Shown: positions 1 to 7,725 of the stretch, one piece after another
Layout of the letters: the number at the start of each line of letters is the position of its first letter
How positions within the stretch are numbered: the first letter of the stretch is position 1
Origin: Hyaloperonospora brassicae
Taxonomy: Eukaryota; Oomycota; Peronosporomycetes; Peronosporales; Peronosporaceae
Assembly (NCBI GenBank): GCA_947650285.1
Contig: CANTFL010000108.1
Coordinates: 186,001-250,000 of the forward strand
DNA length: 64,000 nt
Direction: 5' to 3'
Position numbers and translations under genes: made by a program
Notes under the pieces: generated by a model
What the model was told of the DNA's origin: nothing
What the model saw: only the letters and a program-made list of their open reading frames with translations
Databases searched by the model: none

Positions 1-712
1 CGATGCCATGATTTTGATACCCCATTAACTCCCCACCGTCAGCGTCTTCGTCGTTCTCTCCATCTTCTTCTTCTCCCTCTTCTCCCTCTTCTTCATCTTC
101 TTCATCGTTCTCTTCTCCTCCTTCCTCTTCTGCGAAATCTAATCCATCGATCCCTCCTCCTTCTTCTTCTTCCTCTCCTCTTTCCTTCTTTCTTTCTTCA
201 TTTTCTTCTCCTTCTTCTTCTTCTTTTTCGTCTGTTGGCGTGTCCACGTCCTTCCTGCTCTCTCTACTCAGATCCACGTCGTCTCCCATCCCGTGACCAC
301 AGCTCACTATACGCGAATGCACCTCATCCGTCACCACATTCCCATCATCATGTTGTCCCTCTGTCAGGCCACACGCCACTTCTTCGTCGTCCCTTTCCTC
401 CGTTCGCGGTGGAAACTCCTCATTGTCATCGACGTCCGGAAGCTCCTCGTCGATCCACTTGCTCTTCTTCACCACAGGACGCGCTGCAACGTCATCTCCA
501 CTGCCATGTCCATCACTTTTATCGTCAACGTCATCGATCGTCCGCTTCTTCGCGTTATGCTCTTCAACACTGTCACAGTCAAAGGCGTCAGCGGCGGAGC
601 GTTTGTCTGCCGCCGCGAACGCCATCGAATCGACTGAGTCGACTGCGAACGCGTTGATGTCACTCGCGACTGATGCGGTGGAACAAGCGGATCTGATAGA
701 GCGCTCGGCCAT
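1..712 (-). CDS. Acidic nuclear-type protein, second copy, 3' part outside the window
   Basis: This is the reverse-complement duplicate of the 5' part of the gene at 32790-34418. It starts at the ATG at 710-712 on the minus strand and stays open to the left edge of the window, so only about 237 codons are seen. Compared with the full copy it has a 9-bp in-frame insertion in the Glu-rich stretch (one extra Glu-rich triplet of residues) and about seven base changes. By eye all of these alter the protein: Val/Ile, two Glu/Asp, Asn/His, Gln/Arg and Ser/Leu. No stop or frameshift is visible, so the copy may be functional, but its 3' end cannot be judged. Function is unknown; see the full copy for a description of the protein. 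Confidence 0.6.
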   Translation of the reverse strand, partial: MAERSIRSACSTASVASDINAFAVDSVDSMAFAAADKRSAADAFDCDSVEEHNAKKRTIDDVDDKSDGHGSGDDVAARPVVKKSKWIDEELPDVDDNEEFPPRTEERDDEEVACGLTEGQHDDGNVVTDEVHSRIVSCGHGMGDDVDLSRESRKDVDTPTDEKEEEEGEENEERKKERGEEEEEGGGIDGLDFAEEEGGEENDEEDEEEGEEGEEEDGENDEDADGGELMGYQNHGI

Positions 713-956
713 AGACAGAGACGCAATCGACCGGTCGATCGATCGATCGGTAGCGAACCAACGGGCAGTCGCGACAACTGGAACGGATGCAGCGACACTT
801 TTTATTGTTCGCTGTCGTGGATAAAGTCACCTCTTGACGCGCAGAAGTTCACAGCAAAGGAGCGATAAAGAAAAGCAGTTGATAGGACCGTCGCTTTCTT
901 GACGATCGGCAAGAAAAAAGCACTTGATCTGCGTGTCGGCTTTTTAAAGCGTATCA

Positions 957-985
957 TCGAAACGACAGATGATGTGGAGTTTCGA
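957..985. repeat. 15-bp core between 7-bp inverted arms, left copy
   Basis: The arms are tcgaaac (957-963) and gtttcga (979-985), with the core gacagatgatgtgga at 964-978. In the duplicate at 32517-32545 the flanking DNA is inverted, as expected for the mirror arm. The core, however, reads in the same plus-strand direction, so relative to the duplicated unit it is flipped. It sits about 245-270 bp upstream of the ATG at 712. Confidence 0.85.
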
Positions 986-2398
986 AGCAACGGGTTACTT
1001 TATTAACCCAGCGCAGTTTAGAATCGGTTGCGAGTGTGGCTCACCATAGAAACCCAACCGCTTCACACATGAGATACCCGGTCCCATGTTTTCGAAGCTA
1101 CAAAAACAGACACAGAGGGGCGTGCACATAATTTGGTACTTTGCTGCCTGCACTGCAGATTGCATCTTGTTCGTTGGTATGCCCAGAGGAAGCGACTAGA
1201 AGAACACGTTTACGACGACTGGTACATCGTACTGGTAAAGTGCGTGCTGACTTCCTGAATCCCAGCACCGGTCAGCTCGAGCGAGTTTCGGGCTCGCTCC
1301 ATGTCAACGTTGTGGACATGCGATGCGGGCGTAAACGATGCGACTTCGGTATGACACACAGCCGTTGTCTGATTGTTTGCCAGTCTGCATTCCACACTGT
1401 GAATGCTACATGCGCACTGTGACCGGTCTCCTACTTCGTACCGACAAGTGTCCCCGTGGCATCATCGTGTACTCGTTCCATTTCGGTACAATGAATTGTC
1501 AGCTACTAAGGGGCGGCCGTGCAACAAGGAAAATACTGCTGCGACGATACGACTACAATGGCTGCGATGTCCATGTGTTTGTTAGAAGAAACACGGTCCT
1601 CGTTCATTGTAGCTACGGCAGACACGAATACTTGAATCAAAAGATTGCATGACTGGCTGAAATTGCCAAGCATATCTCAGCGGCACACATCCATTGGTGC
1701 AGAAGTATACGCGTCGGTGCATCTTACCACATATCGATTATTGACAAGTACACCGCTCTCTTTTTTGTCGCAAATGCTCACACCCGAACATTTCTTGTAA
1801 GACATATGCTCGTGACGTGTCTAACAGACGCAAATCGGCAGGTGGTCTCTTTCTCGTCATATCGCATACCGTATGCTCCACTACGTTTGCGAGAAACAGC
1901 TTTCGCCTCGCACGGGACCGAACAGACGGAACGCCTGAGCGATGGCTGGCGAAGCATACTAAATGACTAAGTTTTGATCTTCGTAGGACCCGTTCATGCA
2001 GCGGACTCAGGATAGGTCAAATCCAATGTTGTGGCTTGTCCAGACTCAAATATTTAGAAAACTTGTTGACGGTTGCGGTGCCAGACATGTGGTATGTCGT
2101 CGTTGAAGTGTGCCTGTCTCTGTTCCTCCTGCAACATCCCCTGTCCACAATCCTTGCGCTGTAATGGCAGCAATTCAGTCTGCTGAAATTTTGACAGCAA
2201 AGCGCGCCGATAGTGCGGCGGTAATACTCGCTAGTGTAGGCTCCAAAGCGGTACGTAGCAAGTCGAACACGCTCGGTCGGCAGTCCAAATCGACTTGATA
2301 CGATCGCACTACGGTACACGTCTCGACGCTCGACGTTGTCACGTTGACACACTCTCTATCCCACAACTGTACGAAACAGAGCACCAGTGGAAGTCAGG

Positions 2399-2417
2399 AG
2401 CGCATTTGCTGTTTTCC
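2399..2417 (+). promoter_or_regulatory. Possible oomycete Inr/FPR-like core promoter of the xylanase gene
   Basis: The bases gcgcatttgctgttttcc resemble the oomycete initiator consensus (GCTCATTYY) followed by the flanking promoter region (CAWTTT). The position, about 40-55 bp upstream of the xylanase ATG, is typical for such elements. One or two consensus positions differ. This is a motif match only. Confidence 0.35.
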
Positions 2418-2453
2418 GTCTCTGAAGACGTTGCTACCGACTTGCGACGGACC

Positions 2454-3795
2454 ATGAAACAAGCGATAGGCGTTGCTCTATGGCTGAGCTCTCTCGCAAC
2501 TGTGAGTGGTGACTCGATTGTCAAGTCCACGTACACGGGCTCGAGTGGACTTCACGACATGGCCAAGGCTACTGGAAAGTACATGGGCACATCCGTAGAT
2601 CAAGACATTAAGGACTCTGCTGCCCTGAAAGTTCTGAACAATGGCAAAGATTTTGGCATGGTCACTCCTGCTAACGCCATGAAAGTACGTTGCAGCACAC
2701 GTTGAAGTGGTGTCTCTGCTTCATACCGACTTAGTAGTGTACATAATGGCGTGTTTGTTTGTGTGTGCGCTATTTAGTGGGACGCCACCGAGTACACGCA
2801 GAACACTTTTAAATTTGATTCGGGCGATGCAATCGTGGCGCTCGCCAAAGACATGGGCGCCAAAGTTCACTGCCACGCTTTACAATGGGTATGTTTTGCC
2901 AATTTGGATCGCTGTGTGGTAGTTGCTGACATGTCACTCTCATGTGATCGTCTCACAGCATTCGCAGACTCCTCAGTGGCTTCAGACCCTGAGCAAGAAA
3001 GAGATGCTAAGTGCCCTCGAGAACCACATCACAAAAGTCATGACGCACTTCAATGACTCTTGTCACCACTGGGATGTCGCTAACGAGGTCATGGGTGACA
3101 ACGGGCAAATGCGCGATACGTTTTGGTACAAGACGACTGGTATGGAGTTCTTGACGACGGCATTTAAGACCGCCAACCTCGTCAAAAAGTCGCTCGGCCT
3201 AAAGACAAAGCTGTACTACAACGACTACAACACAAACACGATCAATGACAAGTCCACTGCCGTGCTGAAAATGGTAAAGCAACTGCTGGATGATGGTATT
3301 GCTGTCGATGGCGTTGGCTTCCAGTCACACTTGGGATTTGCGGACAAGTTCTCTACTGCTGACCAAGTGGCGAACTTCGAGCGCTTTACTGCACTAGGAC
3401 TGGACATCGCCATCACCGAGCTGGACGTGACAGCAAGTTCGGCCTCACCGTCTGCGGAAGAGCAAGCCCAACAGACCGATGTCTACAAAAACACTGTCGC
3501 GGCATGCAAGCAGGTGAAGCGATGCGTTGGCGTGACAATTTGGGGCCATTCGGACAACCATTCGTGGCGCAGCGCCAAAGCTCCACTGCCATGGTACCAG
3601 CCAGGTGGCGTGAACACGTCAATGGTGCGCAAGTCTTTGTACGATGGCATCGTTGCTGGATGGGGCGGTGCTGACAACTCTCGCGGCGGTATGCGAATTC
3701 CAACAAGCACGCACAATAACATCTGGGGGTTTGGAGCGGCTTCTGAGAACAACTCGGGAAAGGTGGCACCTGCGAAAGGCAACAACGATACGTAG
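2454..3795 (+). CDS. Secreted GH10 endo-beta-1,4-xylanase (exons 2454-2684, 2778-2888, 2959-3795)
   Basis: It is predicted to hydrolyse beta-1,4-xylan in plant cell walls outside the cell. The joined exons give 392 residues. Residues 1-19 form a signal peptide (MKQAIGVALWLSSLATVSG). The rest is a GH10 TIM-barrel. The acid/base Glu157 lies in WDVANEVMGD and the nucleophile Glu268 in AITELDV. The family motif H-x-L-x-W-HSQTP is rebuilt exactly when intron 2 is removed, and SAKAPLPW near the C-terminus fits the family. Both introns are GT-AG, phase 0 and short (2685-2777, 93 bp; 2889-2958, 70 bp). The first removes an in-frame stop, and joining AMK to WDATEYTQ restores the conserved strand. The start ATG was chosen because it opens the signal peptide; the longer upstream frame has no family similarity. 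No cellulose-binding module is seen. The last about 40 residues are a Gly/Asn/Ser-rich tail. All key residues are present, so it is probably active. Such enzymes in Phytophthora are secreted during host colonisation. Confidence 0.92.
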
Positions 3796-4974
3796 GCTTC
3801 AACAGGTGCTCTGATGATACTCACTGGCGATTAGCACCATTGACCTACACGCGTTGACGTGACGCTTTGGTTGATGCCTAGCTGAGAGCTCTTGTGTGAT
3901 AAGAATGCATGTCTCGCGCAACACGAACCTTATGCATTGTTTTACGGATCATGACTGTAAATGATGACAGAACTGAGATAATCGACAATCTCTTTGCAGC
4001 AACTACTTGTACAGTATCGATAGCGCACTATAGAAATGAGAAGGCACCAAGACATAGGCGTTGTAAAGTCTTGTTAGCAGTACGACTACATGAGTAGTAG
4101 TGAAAGCAGCTGATATGCGTACGGCACGTATTTGCAGGATCGTACATTTCGTTTATGGTGATCACTCGGGTCGTAATGATATATCTTCTTACATCATGAT
4201 CTTCTTGGCCTGCCCTGCAACACTACAAAATCGTCTCACAAATACGTCGTATGCGATGGAGTAGCTTTCTCTCGAGCTTAATGCTGCCAGACTGTGGTTG
4301 CTCTATTTTGCGCGTTTGAAAACCGGTGTTGTTTAGCACAGCATGTAGCGCGCTCATCAGCAGCTGTCTTCCATGATCTCTTTTTTTATTGTGGACTCGA
4401 TTTGCATGCACATTTGCTCACCAGAGGCACGTATGTGGTATGTTGGCGACTTCACATGAATTAGGATAAACAAACACGGCACCAAATCAAGTTGTCGATG
4501 CCGATTTGAATGTTCTAGCAAAGAACAATGGTACCCGATTCACTGCGATACTTGTGATAATGGACGGCTTCGCAAGCTACTTAGCGGTACATTTTTACGA
4601 CAAAAAGAGACGACGACATGCTACTCACTGGCAAAAGGTTATGCACGCTGGGTGAAAGGATAGGCTGGTCGGTCAGTCAAGAAGAGATCGTTGCACGATG
4701 AAGCTCATAGAAGGCACGCCAAATCTCCGGCACACGCAATTCTTACCGATGAGGGCGGTAAATTGGTAAATGGTGCTGTGTAACAGAGCTTTCTTGGGGT
4801 ATCCGCATTCCACCCGAGGTCACTCGAATGGAGGTAACCTTCGCGCATGGCGTCGAAGCTCTCTCCCTCGTCCAACATGTTCATGCTGAGTGAAACCGTC
4901 GTGACCGTTAAACGGACCACGAAGTGCTACCAGGTACAATGGAGCACACCTCTTACCCGATAACTGGTAAGCCC
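3796..4974. other. Intergenic, no gene recognised
   Basis: Only short unsupported frames occur after the xylanase stop. A minus-strand frame at 4705-4920 looks protein-like (it contains MLDEGESFDAMREGYLHSS) and abuts the LTR-like region, so it may be a retroelement fragment. I cannot name it. Confidence 0.3.
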
Positions 4975-5400
4975 TTGTACCGTGACTGACAGTACGAGGG
5001 TGTGCGCTCCCAAAACTACGCGTGCCGTATGTGCAGAGGAAGTAAAGAATCTGAGCACCTCTTGCAACAGGAGAAAACGAAAAACTATACATGATTACGA
5101 AAGGCTCGTTAGTAAACCCTCTTTACATTATCGATACACTACAGCAAACACAAACTTCCACTGTAAAATCTCACTCACCGCCCATTGCACGCGTCTAGCA
5201 ACGTTTGGTGGCTCATGCGGTTGATATCACGGCCTATAGCAACGAATGGGGTGAAACAAAACGACAATTACCTCTGAAGGTAATATTGCAGCAATATTGA
5301 CTCGCAAGAGTAATATTACTGGAATAGTGTCAATCGAGGTTTTATTTACATCTGCACAATTCGTGCCAATGACATGTAACAGGCTGACCCCGTCACGTCT
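4975..5400. mobile_element. Degenerate LTR-like sequence, same family as the solo LTR at 18740-19132
   Basis: The core at about 5170-5230 matches the intact solo LTR: tcacc-cccattgc-cgcgtctagcaacgtttggtgg followed by gttgatatca. The LTR reads tcaccactcattgcgcgcgt and so on. The ends are not well preserved; tgtaaca-like and ccccgt remnants appear near 5375-5395. No flanking duplication is visible. It is an old, eroded copy, and the boundaries given are approximate. Confidence 0.45.
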
Positions 5401-6159
5401 TACGCTAAATTATGCGGGCTGCCTTCGTGCCTGATGTCCCAAATATACTTTGGGCGTAGTAGGTCAGATGCATTACTCACAGCGCCTGGGATGACGTATG
5501 ATTATAAAACAGGCAGCATGACTTCGCTGTTTAGATGGCAGACAAAGCCCACAATACTTTGCCGCCGCCCGTCATGGTATCATCACCAATCATCACGAGC
5601 TCCTCGTCAGTTGTCGAGGGGTTTTGAAGTGTCTGTACCACCAGCGATGTTAGCGTCTTTACCATTGCGACAAATAGCACAGCGCAACTTTCTGTACAGC
5701 TCGATACTATGTATGTAGCCCGTAACCAGCTCCGACTGAGTCTTGCCACAACCGCCATAAGCACGGCATGTTGTGCGGGCTAGCGGGTACATCCTACAGC
5801 TGGCCACACACGCTCATGCAGGTTTTTGCCTAATCCCTTTTGCCTGTACTGTCGTCGGTATTCTCGGCGCGCGAGCATAGGTAAACAAAGACGTCTACAG
5901 CGTAGTGCCGTTACTTGTGGTATCATTAATTTGACGTGGCCAACGAGGCATCAGCGTGTACCCATACACTGTCCTTCCTGATACATACAGACTTAACAAA
6001 AATGACAGACAAGATCCGAGAAGCTCTGCCTGCATTTCGTAAACTATGCATCGCCAATACGGGGCCAAGAGTCAGACCCAGCCAGCGCCTATCCGCACCA
6101 AATTTGAGGCAAGCGGCGGTGCGTCGAAAATACACGTAGGGCCGCAGCAGCCCATTTGC
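5401..6159. other. Unassigned sequence before the LINE insertion
   Basis: Overlapping frames are present at 5531-5764 and 5607-5807 (minus) and 5936-6139 (plus), but none resembles a known family. The minus frame 5531-5764 ends in a hydrophilic stretch containing TTDEELVMIGDDTMTGGG and looks more coding-like than its neighbours. It may be a fragment of an older element into which the LINE inserted. Confidence 0.25.
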
Positions 6160-6978
6160 AAGTCTCGTCGATCCCCACGCGCAAGCACGGATGACTGGCA
6201 ACGAGCAGTCCTCAGCCAAACACCTCAGCAAGCATGGGATCATAGCCATGGCCTGACTGATTTTCAAGTCTGGACCGGGTACAGGATCGTGACGCGACAA
6301 CTTAATCTCCATCACGCTGGGCGGTCCGAGAACGACGAATGTCGGAAGCGACCGGGCTGTCGGGGAAAAAAGGAGACTCCGGCTCATTTATTCTGGGAGT
6401 GCGCGTATGCTGAAGCTCTCTGGGGTAAACTCGTTAGTCAATGGACAGGCGAGCGACCATCACGACAGCGCACTCAGCAATTTTTTCAAGCGTAGGCAAG
6501 TCGACGAGTGTCGCACGTACCACAGCACCGCACAGCAATACTGAAAGACCGCTTTCAGGAGGATCGGGAAATGGCCGACCACGTCTGGAAGAGAACGTGG
6601 CACATTCTTGCGACGATATGTCTTACAAGGCTGTGGACCGACCGCAATGAAGCCGTCTACAGCACAGTCGTGACCGACCTCCCCGGAACCACGCAGAGCT
6701 TTTGGACTGCATGCGTCTGCCAACTTCGCGCGATCGCGACCAGAGAGCACAGAAAAGAGGCTTCAGCCATCATGGGCGCCGTGCTATTATCCAGCATCGA
6801 GTTGCTCGAACGAGCACCTGACGGGCCTCCAGGCATGTCAAGGGCTAGCCAAAGCCACCCTTCGGACAAACCGGGGCTGGCCGTTTGGCTCCGCATTTAC
6901 CAGAGATCTTGTACATAGCTAAACCCATGTTAATAGACCATCTGATCACAAAAAAAAAAAAAAAGTCTCGTCGATCCC
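6160..6978 (+). mobile_element. 5'-truncated non-LTR (LINE) retrotransposon with target-site duplication
   Basis: The 16-bp sequence aagtctcgtcgatccc occurs at 6160-6175 and again at 6963-6978, directly after a run of 15 A at 6950-6964. That is the signature of target-primed reverse transcription: a 5'-truncated element of about 0.79 kb with its poly(A) tail between duplicated target bases. The enclosed reading frame encodes the C-terminal end of a LINE ORF2. It carries a reverse-transcriptase-associated zinc-binding region (C-x4-C, then THLFWEC-like AHLFWECAYAEALW at about 6395-6424), then a frameshift near 6495, then a helical tail to the stop at about 6918. The upstream endonuclease and reverse transcriptase domains are absent. 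Confidence 0.8.
6178..6918 (+). pseudogene. LINE ORF2 C-terminal fragment (zinc-binding region and tail), frameshifted
   Basis: The first frame runs to the stop at about 6495 and contains WTGYRIVTRQLNLHH, then a Cys-rich segment (ECRKRPGCRGKKETPAHLF) and WECAYAEALWGKLVSQW. This is the pattern of the zf-RVT region after the reverse transcriptase in plant and oomycete LINEs. The frame then shifts, and translation in another frame (6508-6918) continues with KRTWHILATICLTRLWTDRNE, typical of the region following that motif. It cannot make a functional protein alone. Apart from the shift it is not badly decayed, suggesting a fairly recent insertion. Confidence 0.7.
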
Positions 6979-7725
6979 TGTACACTCCCGACCTTTCAAA
7001 CTCGTTCCGTGACCATTTCTAAAACAGCATACACACCAATAGAAGGTGAGACGCAAAATGAGGACTCCCATGGACAAGCGTGGGGCACGTGATGATGGCT
7101 GGATCCAGCCCAGTAAAGTCCAAGCACTTGCTCGTCCTTACAGGATACCACTCTTGAGCGTCGCAGAAGGGAACAAAATCCCCCGTCCATTCCTTACGCA
7201 ACGACGGCGACGCATTGGTCGGTCTGCACAGCACGCTCCGTTTTTATCGCTCTGCGCTCAGCCCCCTTCCTGGTTCAAGAGAGTCTGTGCCACGCTCGGC
7301 ATGTCAGAGCAAGAGCCGGTCAAGAACATGCGCGCGCGAAACACGCGACGACTCGATGCGTTTACGACAGTTGGGCAGGCAGTGCGTCGATTCATTCGAC
7401 TTGCGCGGAAAGCGAAGTTGAAACGAAACTGCCGCAGACCGAACCCTCAGTGCCATCCGACAGAGCGCTCGTCCTGTTGTCACGTCGCTCTTGACGTTCC
7501 ACACGGACTCGTGTCTTGATCTGTGGGAAAAGACAGCTGCGGCAGCAAATCGCAGAGCGGATCCTGTGGCACAGAACTGGAGCAGTATGGCGATCTCCAC
7601 AACACGCGGGACAAGAAAATCGTCCGTTCGTGACCACATTGTACCGTGAATGTCTCGACTGAGTGGCCACGTCAGACGTGCAGTAGTCGGACATAATCCC
7701 TTCAGCCGCCACGAAGACGCTCCTC
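6979..7725. other. Upstream region of the membrane phosphatase gene
   Basis: Frames at 7046-7519 (plus) and 7304-7639 and 7392-7727 (minus) overlap one another. They are Arg/Ser-rich, the usual product of GC-balanced non-coding DNA, and I recognise no domain. The region probably contains the promoter for the gene starting at 7726. Confidence 0.35.

Larger units (their letters stand above)
1..1586. repeat. Left arm of a 1.58-kb inverted duplication
   Basis: Position n on the plus strand corresponds to the complement of position 33493-n at the window edge, and to 33502-n after a 9-bp indel in the Glu-rich coding stretch. The match covers about 710 bp of the acidic-protein coding region and about 870 bp upstream of its ATG. 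It stops abruptly near 1586, after the shared bases tgtttgttaga. Divergence is low, at roughly a dozen or so substitutions by eye. The left end lies outside the window, so the true length is unknown. It pairs with 31917-33492. Confidence 0.9.
713..2453. other. Upstream region of the acidic-protein copy and unassigned sequence
   Basis: The stretch 713-1586 belongs to the duplicated unit and presumably includes the promoter of the minus-strand gene. It contains a possible hairpin, gggtta (992-997) against taaccc (1004-1009), and the small invertible-looking element at 957-985. Open frames at 1141-1422 and 1338-1652 recur in the other arm simply because the DNA is duplicated. They resemble no family I know, and the second is cut off at the duplication edge. 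In 1587-2453 I see no convincing gene. A stretch at about 2399-2417 (gcgcatttgctgttttcc) resembles the oomycete Inr plus flanking promoter region and sits about 40-55 bp before the xylanase ATG. Confidence 0.5.

Noticed and set aside
1141..1652. Plus-strand ORFs in the left duplicated arm, repeated as 31898-32361 minus
   Set aside because: They recur only because the DNA is duplicated. They overlap frames on the other strand, one is truncated at the duplication edge, and neither resembles a known protein.
7046..7639. Candidate genes upstream of the membrane phosphatase
   Set aside because: Plus and minus frames of similar length overlap fully, are Arg/Ser-rich and have no recognisable domain or intron structure.
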